This document shows, piece by piece, positions 47,601-59,600 of a stretch of 64,000 nt of DNA (the first letter of the stretch is position 1; every line of letters begins with the position of its first letter). A program made the position numbers and the translations under genes. Source of the stretch: Rhododendron vialii (Eukaryota > Streptophyta > Magnoliopsida > Ericales > Ericaceae); the NCBI RefSeq assembly GCF_030253575.1, contig NC_080564.1, positions 8,414,501 through 8,478,500 on the forward strand, in the 5' to 3' direction. Under the pieces are notes generated by a model. That model did no database searches. It worked only from the letters and a program-made list of their open reading frames with translations, and was not told where the DNA came from.

Positions 47601-50600
47601 GGATATGGCTCACCGTCCACCGAAATGCATGATATGCAAATAGAAAACGTTTCCCAAAAACCTCACCAAAAGGATGTGGCGGTGGCACTTCTGGCATCAT
47701 AAACTACAATGATGGGTGTTCTACTTGAAATGAAAGGACCACAAATGAGACCTCATTCTGTTTAAACATTCTGCAACTTTCTTCATTTTTTTGGGTCCAG
47801 GGGCCCGGGAATGTTTGTATAGCACTACCCAATACTTGTAATATTTTTCTTTTCGATGCAGCTTGAAGAGTAAAACAAATAGGCTATGAATTTAAGTAAA
47901 GCTCAACGACAACAATCATAGCAATTCACAAACCTGAAGCGTACCACGGGGAATAGTAAGTGCCTCCCACTTATCACTGAAAGAATCTCGTCCTTTCTGC
48001 AAGAATTGTAAAGCCCTTACAACCTGCACAAGACATAATTGCATGATGGAAAGAACCAATCAATTGAAATTTAAGGAAATACAAAGAGGGCGGTTTCAGA
48101 CATATGAGCACATATTTAGACTGATATCCCATGCTGTCAACCTTCAAAGGAAATATGGGAAACAGATTATACCCAACATCCAATAGAATAGGATATGGCA
48201 TCCCTATCCATGGTCTTCTAACATGAGCAATACCAGCTTCAATGTAATTCATCTGGGAGGCAGTGAACCTTAAGGTCTTGGACAGATTATGTAATTCACT
48301 CTCCATTATGGAAATTTTCAAATCCGCATAATCATCTTCAAGTGTCTTTCTGGAAACAACTCATACTCATGTCTTACATGAGCATGGGAAGGCAGTACAC
48401 ATGCATTTGGGTAATCAGGTAACAGCACTTAGAAAATCCGGTTGTATCTTCCAGACAACTTTCAAGTCCTGTTTCGACCCCATATTCAAAAAATCTTAAC
48501 TGCTGGCCTTTCTGTTCAGTTCAGATGTTAGCTTGCCTATGTTTTCTGTCTTCTCAAAGGTTGGACTTCTAAGATTGAGACTTCAAAGACTTCTTATTAC
48601 AGGATGTTATGCAATCAAAATCTATCTGAAAGGCTTCCCCAGAGAGGATAAACCCAATAGTTGAGCTGGTTACAAGCGAAAACAAAAGGCAAGGGAACCC
48701 TCAAACAATTATAACTAAGCTCATCCAAATACTATATTTTACATTGAGAAAATTCTATGAGAAACAATTAAGAAGTATAAGATCAAATGTAGGGTAAAAC
48801 CAGAACGGAAAATCCTCCATCATGTTGTAAAAACAAAACAACACAACGATCCTTATCGAGAGTAAACTTAAACAATAAAATAGCACATAAAACCAGAAGA
48901 AAAGAAACAAATTATACAGAAGAAAGCAACACAATATTACAGGGAAAAAACAGAAATTGATTTAGATATTCAAAAGAAAGTGCATCACCTTTTGCCTAAT
49001 TATTAGAACATGAAAATGCAAAGAACAAAAAATAACAGAGAGATTACTGAGAAGCTATAAATCATTTAGTATGGACTCTGAAGTGTCAATTATTCTCCAG
49101 TAACAGAAAGGTTTTTTTCAATTTCCAACAAGCAACACGCACAAAGATGGGTGTTTCTACGATGGGAAGCTATTTATCATAATCGTTATTTTGCAGTAAG
49201 ATGAGTTAAAGTCAAGTAAGCAAAAGGGCTCAGCTCCCAGTTTGAATCAGGTTAATGTTGAACCAACACAGCTGAACCCGGTTGCAACCAACAAGCCAAA
49301 GAAACAGTTAAAAGTCCATATTGGACAACATCAGAAGCATCGAGTAGAAGTCACAGAAAATGACTGAAATAAACTCACTCTTTCTAAAGGTAAAAAAAAT
49401 GCTGAAGCACTAGATGACTTGCTCCCCGCATTCAACGCTACGGCCCTGCCTTGCCAATCAATTACTGGGGAACCACTTGAACCCCCCTTGGTCCCAGATG
49501 CTGCCTGAAAGTAATGGGAATTACAAAGACAATAACTAAGCTTGAGAAAGAACCAGCAAGGCTTTCACAAATTGCAAAGCAACAAGTAAAGAATGTACGG
49601 AACTGAAATGTCAGCAGAAAATCAAGAGATGAGGTTCAACAAGAATGTCCGACAAAATCAGCAGGGCCCTACTTTTCATTTATATCTGACACTTCTTCAG
49701 CAACTAGAGCTCCCATGAACATTTAACAGACCACGGACACAAAAGCATGATACGAGGCTCAAGACCCTTAAATGCATATATAAGGGAAACTAGATGCATG
49801 CAATATTAATAACATAAACACCACAAATCGGCTAATCCAGCATATTTACAGCAAACGATATTGCTGGTCACAGCTATGACCAGCAATAGAGCCCTATGGC
49901 TTCAATTTTTTCTAGGTAAAGAAAAGAAAAAGAAACGAGCTTTATTTCTTAATTTGAATGATTCCCTGCTCTAATTATAGGTTAAAAATAGATTAGTGGC
50001 TGTTGCGGGAAAGGCTTTTCCCATGAGTGGGTTATTGATTTTTTTAGTGAATCCTGACTATTGTGACTCTCCATTATGGAATGGAGATGGATGTGTAGAA
50101 GCAGGCAGCAGCATATAGATAAAAAAAAAAATTTCCAAAATCAAAAGAGCAATTGGGTTGCAAAAATAAAGGATTTCTAATCGTCTTCTTATCCTACAAC
50201 GAACATAAACCAATTAAATGGAAAGGGAGAAGAATCCGGTGATAAGTTTACTGAGGTAGCTATTCTTTTCTTACTACCAATACCTTGTTTTGACTGTATC
50301 ACACTTTGTATCATTTGATAACCCCAAAAATCCTCTACCCTTGCCTCAATTAAAATTGAAATTGGAGGAATTCAAAAGAAATTTAGAACTAGATGGACCT
50401 CAGCAACATGACTTCATATATCCGCTTATCTTTCAGGAGTATATTTATGCACTTGCTCATGATCGTGGTTTAAATAAATCGATTTTTTTAGGAAAATACG
50501 GGTTATGGCAATAAATCTAGCTTACCAATTGTGAAACATTTAATCACTCATTTTCTTTTTTATGTTAATGATTCTAACCAAAATAAATTTTTGGGGTAAA

Positions 50601-53600
50601 ATACAAATTTGTATTCTCAAATGATATTCGAAGGATTTGCAGTCGTTGTGGAAATTCCATTTTATCTACGATTACTATCTTTCCTAGAAGATAAAGAAAG
50701 TGTGAAATCTCATCATTTATGATCCATTCATTCAATATTTCCGTTTTTAGAGGACAAATTTTCACATTTAGTGTATGTATTAGATATACTCCCATCACTT
50801 CACCATTTCCACCACAGGCATGCTACACTGCCAAACAGCACTTGTTCTAACTTCTAAACAGCCCCTCAAAAAAAATCAAGTTACTTGTCATATCAAGGCT
50901 TAGGGGAAGACATTTAAGTAGATTTCACACAATGAATACCAGTGCATTTCATGAAAGAAAAAGGCAACTAAGCTAGATCTCAATTGCAAAACAATCTAAA
51001 CTATGTTTGCAAGCAAGCTGAGTGGTGCAATGTTATAACTGGGCTCGGTTCACGTTGGGCGTGTTGCCTACTGCCAGGCTGAAGCCAGACCAAACAAGCT
51101 CTTGCCTCGAGTTGGTCAGTCAAATATCTTAATTTTCACACCTGGCGCTGATCAATAGTGAAGGATTTGTAATACTAATCAAAAATAATAATAATAGTAA
51201 TAGTAAAGGATTTGTTTTATTCAAAGGAAAAATCCCAGTCAGGTATATATCCATAAGCAGACAGCTGGTAGGACAATCAATAAAGCATAAACATAGCCAT
51301 TAGAATTTGTGCGTACATCAATGTGGGCCTATCCTCTACATGATACATGGTACCCCATACCCCATTTATCCATGTTGTCCGTGCGAGAGCGAGCGGAGGC
51401 CTTTGATAGACTCCTTGCCCCCTCTATTTTGTACCTTTACTCTCCATTAATTCATGATTTTACCGTTGCTGATAAAAAAAAAAAGTGAGTTGAGGCTATG
51501 TACACCTAGCATTCTATGCATTTTGACTTCTATTCTCTTCCATACAAACGTAGAGACCTTACACTTGGTGGGCGGAGGAAAATAAGAGGAACAAATCAGG
51601 AGAATTGCAAAAAGCTTGTCTTAAAAATGAGAATTTCATGACCTAGAGAAGACTTCATTATCATTTATTTCCATGGACTTATTTCAGACTCATCATATTT
51701 TCAACCAAGGACAACAAAGAGCCCAAAGTAATCCGGTGCCCACTTGTTGGAAATGAAGAGATTTCTGATATTAAATTCTAAGAAAGTAATGAGATGATGC
51801 AATTTATCTCCTTTAATTTTGACACTTGGCCTTTCCTGACTAGCAGGTGGCTTCGGTCATAGATAATAGACAATATCGTGGTTAATGCCATGCTGCTTCC
51901 TTGTTCTATTATGTTACTTTTATGGTAGTACCATACACATATCCTGAGGATATGACTATGGACTACGAATTCCTAGCCTTTAATTATCCAATAACTTACA
52001 TCACTATTGTATTCAAGCGAGGTAAAAGAAATTCCTCCTATATTTATGAACTTTCATTCCAACAGTTAACTTTCTCTGCAACATCACTACACACAGCACA
52101 TCATCGATATTCTGATGAACAGATGTGCGACTAACCGGGAGCGTCAAGGCAGCACATCAATCACAAAACTACAATTATGCTAACTCTTGGTATTGTCAAG
52201 ATTAGAATTCCTAAGATGAGGCTAAATAAATAAGAAATGACTAAATTCAGACACAGAAAGTGAGCCAAGCTGAACAGGTTTAATGAATAAAAAGCTTGTG
52301 GGGGTGCATTAAGTCAAGGAAAAGCCACATGATTGTGGTCTTAGATCCCACATATAACATCATACCAGGTCTCTGCAGTAACATACTGATTGTTTGATAG
52401 ACAAAGTTTCGCAAAACAAATGTTTAACATGGAAAAATTGTAGCTTTATAAACAAACTGCTCTGCTCCTCTGACATCACAAGTCCTGCCAATGTTTCTTT
52501 CTCCATTTTTTTTTTTTTCAGTGAACAAGATTTGCTTCCCTCTTCTCTCTGATATTTCTCCATTTTACCAACTAATTGTAATAAACTATCAATTAGGCAT
52601 ATGCTATGCACATCTCCAGTCAATCATTTATGAACGAAAATAAAATTCCAGACATTCAATTAACCGTCAATCAGCAGCAACTCAAGAGGACAAGACATAT
52701 TTAGTTTAGCAAATTATTAAAAAAATCCAGCAAAAGCTTGCACAATCCGTAAGTTCTAGAGTCCAACAAATCGCATCAAAGGTGGCATTGCTTACTTGCA
52801 TGTAGAATGTGTTGAAGTCATTGTAGCCATCCCTGGACCAAGAAAGGAAAACATTGCAAACATTTAATAAAGGTGGCAAAGAGTAGCAATACTGCTTCTG
52901 CAAATAACAGATGTCAGAGGCAGAAAGATAAAACACATTCAAAATACAAAATTCCATAGCATCCACAGGAAAACAAAGTACAAAAAAAAGAAAAAGAAAA
53001 AGAGAGATATCAGCTCTAAATATAGTACCATGTTAAGTCACGAGAGAAAAGAAAATGTTTCAGACCTCAACCATAATATAGTCATTTCCCTAACGACAAT
53101 CTGTGACTGCAGAGTATTATCGAAAATACAAAAAAGCAAATTAAAAGATTCTTAACTCCAAGTTGAATGAATTCATGTGGAAGCCATTTGTTGGGAAGCT
53201 CAACAAGCTTCATAGTTGAAATTCATACACATCTTAAATGCCATAAGGTAAAGGCATTCCACATTGGAAGTTTGGAACCACATTTGATGCCTTTCAAAAT
53301 AAAAATCAGGCCGCCTAATTATGCCAGAGCTCAGTTAAAGGGCCTGCCAGCCAAAAAAATAGTAAGCTCTACACTGTTCACAATAGGACATCCATTCTCA
53401 AAGGTATTCTTGAATCTTGAGAAAGAGCGGGGAAATGGAAGAGGTAAAGCTGTGAGACAGTGCTTAGTTTCAAAAGTCAGACTGAAACAAAGCTGATCCA
53501 AGTTCAGCAAAACTTACAAAGGTATCACAATCCAGAAAGCCAAACGTAATCATAACGAGCAACATGTCAGGAAAACTTCAAACATCCCATAAGCCAACCA

Positions 53601-56600
53601 AAAAAGGACAGCTATGCACAAAGTAACAGAAATGCTAATCTATTAATCTTAACAAAGGTAGGATTGAAACAATCAACTTTGAGAACTAAACGTCAAAATC
53701 GTGCAAGAAACCTTACTTGAGTAAGGAAAGTGTATATTCTACATACTTAAGCGAGTTGTTTCCCTCGTACATGGCTAAAGTAGGTTAGCATTGGGCCAAT
53801 ATGTACGAGATAAAATACCCCCATGCCTGTCCATTTCTTCTACTGTTCAACTCCAATGAGGGTATATATCATAAAACTACATCTTTTTTCCTCGTACCTA
53901 ACAAATCAGCAACCCAAATCTTATCATCACTTCTGGAAAAAGGCAAACCACCTAACAACCCGAAAAAACCACCTTGCAGCAAACCACACCCATCAAAGGC
54001 TGTTAACTTCTATGACAGTCATCAAAGCCGCCTTATCTGCATGGAGAGGAAAAAAGCAGAGGCAGATTCTACATGGTGGCTGCTTTCTTGTCGCTAGAGA
54101 TCTATCTTCTTTTTATGTTGATTGCTACTCATAAGCAGCAATGGATAATCGCTTTCGTAGTGCTGTTGTTGACAGAGAATAAAGTGTTCCTTTTGGTGTT
54201 ACTAGAGGAGACATTTTACCTTATGTAATATTGGGTACACGACGTAGATTTCAAGTTCACCATGTTTGCTTTCTTATAGAATAATCAGATTAGTTATTCT
54301 GTATTTATCGATGATATGCACTTAGCACGCTTGTGATGTGGGAGGCGTCCTCATTGACTCAAGTGGCCACACACTAGTCCTATAACTTTCATGTCGAACT
54401 AGCATGGTTTTCGTCTCTTGACCTTGAGTAAGACAACGAATAGGTTGGACTCTTGAAAAGTTCCCTAAAAATGACAAAGTCTGACGGGGAGTTACTTTTG
54501 GCTTGAATTACAATGTTTGTTGGCTGCTTCTTTCCCAGTATCTCTCTTGGCTCCTTCCTCACAGCTACTACTCTTCTTTTTCCACTCTTCCACTTTTCCT
54601 TGTCCATGTTGTCTTACTCCTTTGTCTCTTCCCTGGTCTTGTGGCAATTGATGGTTTGAAGGCTCTATTTTGCACTCCTTGATTAAAAGGCACCTCACGG
54701 TATTAACCAGTAAGATGCTACTGTTTTTAGTAGCTTGGTTTGCAACTAATAATTTGATCCTTTCCTTTCTTTCTCTTTTCCTCAAATCATAGGCTGGGAG
54801 ATCAAAAGCTTCAAACCCTGCTCATTCAAAACCCACCCAGATTTCAAGATAATCTTGTTGATGATCTAACATTCAGCTTGTAAAGTTCTAGCAATCAAAA
54901 AGTCCAGGCTTCCTTTCTTTTCCCTGTACTCACAATCAGTAAAAAAGTTTTCTTGCCATGCGTTATTGCTTTCTGAAGACATTTGCAACTATCTTAAGCT
55001 TGTGGTAGAGTTCAGTGGGCAAGTGAAATAAGTTTTACTCATGGCCTCCGTTAATTACCTTTCTGTTTGCCTTTCCGGGGTTTATGCCCCCTAGCTGATT
55101 CTTACAGCTAGGTATCTCAGAAAAAGGTTTGCTTTATTACAGTGCTAACCTTTCCATGTGTGTGTATGAGTGGGTGGGTGGGTGTTTTAAGAAGGGACAT
55201 GCAACTTCCTAACATATTGAACACCAGATAATTAAACATCACAATACTGCAATCACCAGGTGATCCAGTCTGTAACATTACAACACATATCAGATCTGAC
55301 TACTATTTGCATTGTAGTTAAGCGAGAAGTCGGAAAAATAGGATGCAGCTCATGTACATGTATTAAGAATACGAAGCTAACGCATACTTTTTGTAATGAG
55401 GAGCATCTCTGTCCAAACGAGCAAGGGTGCCAGCAAGAATAGAGACCTGCAAGTTCAAAGTGCAATCAAACAAAGGACATTTAGCACCCACCACCCTTCC
55501 TCGGAAAAATTCTCGGAAAAATTAAAACAAAAGCAGAAACCTTTAAAAGGTACCATAAAAAGCAAGTTGGCGGCCAGAAACTAATGTCATTTCCGCATGC
55601 AAGTTAGCAAATAAATCAAAAGCAATAGCAAAGAGACATCAATACCATTTAAAGACCTGGGGCAAGATGTATGCTACAGCGCTACTTCAACCCGCAACGA
55701 TGAAGAATTTATGACGCCTGGGTTGAAGAAATTATCATGATCCACAATTACGATCACTCAATCCACTAAAACCAAGTGGAATTGATTGCACAACAACAAA
55801 AGCATAATTATCATGTTACACTTGCAAACCATCATGTGTAACTGCTCTACTGTACCCGTAGACGGCTATATATGTGACTCTGTGATTGGTACATGATATC
55901 ATCGTTTCATTCACAACCTCCTTTCTACATCACAAGTTAACCTATTAATTCGTAGGAAAGACAAAAGACCTCAGGCCCACTTCAATCCTTGGCCTGATTT
56001 TGGACATGGCAAGACATTCCAGTGAGCTCATAAGGGTGAAATGAGAACAGAAAACTAAGTGCAAAAATTCCCACCCAAACACAATTAAAAACAACCTCAC
56101 ATTCCATCCTATTCCTGGCATCCATTTCTGCCATCCAAATGTCTGTAATAAACTTGTGATCGTATTATTTGCTTTAGAAAGGTTAACAAAAGTAAATAAG
56201 TAATTGTATATATGTACATTTATATTTGTTACAGAAAAAAAATTGTGCTGCCTTTGCTATGCCTATACAAAAGAATACAATTCCTATTCGATTACCCTGG
56301 CTTATGTCTCTATTTTAACACATACACCACAAAGCTCAAATACAGCAGCACTGATCTAGAAACTTCAAGGGAAATTACGATACGAAACTATCACATGCTT
56401 GTTTTTCTGGGCCCTATAAAGCACGTATACTCTATTTTGGCTTCCGTATCACATATTGTACGTGTATCGGATACGGATACGTATCCGATAATTTTTTTTT
56501 AAAGTATCCAGCTTTTAGAATTAATTTTTGGTATCCTGATACGTTTCGGTTACGCCTGGATACGTTTCGGATATGCGCGGGGTAAATATGTTATTGCTTA

Positions 56601-59600
56601 AAACATATGGGTTAAAACTGCAATTAGGGCTATTTTTTTCCCATGACACCAGAAAAGGCAGAAACGAAGGAAGGCGATACTCTCTCTCTCTTTCTCGTTG
56701 TGTGTGTGTGTATATATAACCATATATATACAGTTATATATATACAACTTTTATGTAAATATATATCTCTCTCTCGTCTGTCATCTCTCTGTCTCTCGTC
56801 TGAATTTTTTTTTACCAGTATATGAATGGATTCTGATGGTACTGGTTCTGTTTCCTCATCCTCACAGTCTAATGAAGGGGATACAAGTAATCCTCTTTGG
56901 AGTTATGTTACAAAATTAGTGGAATTTTAGGGATTAAAAATTATATACAATATATTTTTTATTTACTTTTATATTCAAAATATCCCTCAACGAATCGTAT
57001 TCTACTTTTTGGAAAAACCAAGTATCCGCATATCTGTATACGTGCTTCTTAGTCTGGGCCCATAGTGACTTTCCCTTTTACCCACCCACCAAGTGACCAA
57101 ACTCCCCTCCTCCTCGTGCAAGGCCCCTCAGGGGCCTTTAACTTGTGATTGAATGTGTTATTGAAGTCAGCTCATGTGTCACGTTGCTTGGAAAATGGGA
57201 ACTCACTTTTGTTGATTAAGATTCGGATTCTAGCAGAAGTCTACGGAGAGTTGTATGTTGTGTACGGAAGAATGACTAGGTCTGAAAAGGAAACTATTGA
57301 TTCTCTGACAATTTGATCTTTTATTCTGTACTTACAGTATGGAGGAGGAGATTTAGGATGCCCATGGGGAAATGCACTTGGTGCGGTAGCTAATCGAGTA
57401 GGCTCTAGAAGCATGTGTACAAGCTCGTAACTAGGGACGTGATCTTGCTCGTGAGCAACGTGATTTTATGATCTTCAACTGTCAATTACACTATGGAAAT
57501 ACAGCATGAAGCGAGATGATTCCTCAATTGGTTGTCAAGATCCATTACTCCTTTTGAAAAACGGATAAAATCTCCAGATTAAATGTTCCCCATTGTTAAG
57601 CACAACAATAGAAAATTGCAAAAAAGATTGAGAAGGTTTTCCAAAGCGAAATGATTGGAAAAGATTCCCAAGGAAATGTTTCATCTTGTCTGTTTTGGTT
57701 CGATTAAGAATAATATGTAGGTAAATGCTTCAAGTCATTTTTCCATCAGAAAAATATAACATCATTTGTTGTCTAAGGTTGAAACAGAATTCTCCATGCT
57801 AAATGATTGGAAAAGATTCCTGGCTTGGGTGGACATCCCAAAAGGTCAAGTAATAATCATAGAATAGCAGTGAATACAATAATATGAGGAATAGTGAAAC
57901 TACAAATGTGTTCAACATACCTTCTCTCCACTGTCATTACCAACAACTCTGATTTCTAGTCCAACGCAAGCAGCCTCTGGAGAAAGAGGAATTTCCTCAT
58001 AGCTCAGAAATTGTATGGCACCAGGGTCATAACGAAAGAAGCCAAAATCATGAACCTGAAAGAAAGTTATGTATGTCAGTTCACTTCCACTGTTCACATA
58101 CAGCTCAAGAGTGCAAAGTGCAACTACACAATCTACAGCTGCAAGGTGCCCCAAGCATAACAAACTTAACTTAATAAAGGACTCCAACTAGGACTCCCCT
58201 TCTATGAAGAATCAAGAGTAAAACACTACATTTTAGGTGAGGTGTAGTGATAGATGAGGTACTACCTTTGCATGATGCTCCCTGGTGTATCACTAAACGG
58301 GTTTTTTTTTTTTTTTTTGTTATCATTTTTTAATGATATGGAAATCCTTTCTTTGCGGATAAAAAAAAACCACTACATTTTTGCTGTCCATTTTCATGGA
58401 AAGTAAGTCCAACTTCTTTTAGCTTTTTAGGGTGAAAGTATGCTCAGTTAGTCTATCCAATAACAGGGTTTCGAAGGGCTAGATTAGATACAATTTTCAA
58501 AACGTGGTTGCCCTCCTATTCGAACCCACATCCTCAAGGTTAATAGGCTGAGGTTTTACAACTGAATCAGGGGCCACTGTAATTCCTCTTCTATATAGTG
58601 GCTGTAAAAACATTAGTTAACTGATATAGCAAGATATAAAGTCACGTGATAGATTTCTGTAGTGGGCCGAATATTCTGGTTCAGTCAGACCTAATACGCT
58701 CCGCGGAAGGCCGGGCTTAGCCCTTCGATTATGTCTGATCAGATCGAGCCAAACATTGGACTCTTCGGTTCTATCGGCTAGGTTCGGCAATGTCAATGCT
58801 CGCATCAGCAGCATTGGACTGCCAGTTCATATTGAGGTCAACACTCAACTCCATAAGGTTCAAACTTTTAGGTTTGCCGTACTCATGTAGGCCAGCTCAT
58901 CCACGTGAGCCTAACCACCTTGCTCCCTACATCAATTGTGACGTCACCTGGAAAGGTTAGGGCGCGAGACAGGCACGTCTGCACATGGGTGACTGCTCAT
59001 GCACATGCACTATAACGTCCTTATCCGGTACATCATGCATGATGTCAGCCGGAGCAGTTACAGAGCGTGGGAGTCACGCGTGTACTTGGACAGCAAGTCA
59101 GGAACTTCTATATAAAGGCAAGGATGAAATCCTCGAACGGTACACAATCGCTCTCACTCAAAACCCTAGTCCTTTCATACTTCTCCAGCACTTTTGGACT
59201 AGATCGTCGGAGGGTCATTCTGGTTTCCAACTGGTTTGGCTCTTAGTCGTGTGTTACCTGTGCAGGCACGGAAGGTAGAGCTAGGCGAACCCAGTTAAAT
59301 CAAAGGCTCAAGCGAGGTTAACAGATCTTGATCAACAACCCCACAATATCCAAGTTTATGTTTGGTGGGAGGTGCATCCTTTTTATTTCTTGAGAAAAAT
59401 GAAGGAAAAGGATTAGAAAAATGATTTTAAAATCGTATGGTTGGATATTTAGTAAGGTTACTCAGCTATAAGGTAACATCCTTTAGATGTGTGTGCTTGT
59501 AAGCACCTTGTCTTGACGGGTGTGATTATAAGTTGCTGAACTAGTTTATGACAAAGTGGTTGCATATTTTGCACTCTCACTCCTTGGTTGTTTTACAGTT

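Noticed and set aside
50290..50514. Open frame similar to matK
   Set aside because: Not a gene: plastid-derived fragment in a DEG7 intron, with lost matK start codon and a frameshift.
53167..53496. 109-codon plus-strand frame
   Set aside because: Lies in a DEG7 intron, antisense to the gene, with no recognisable domain.
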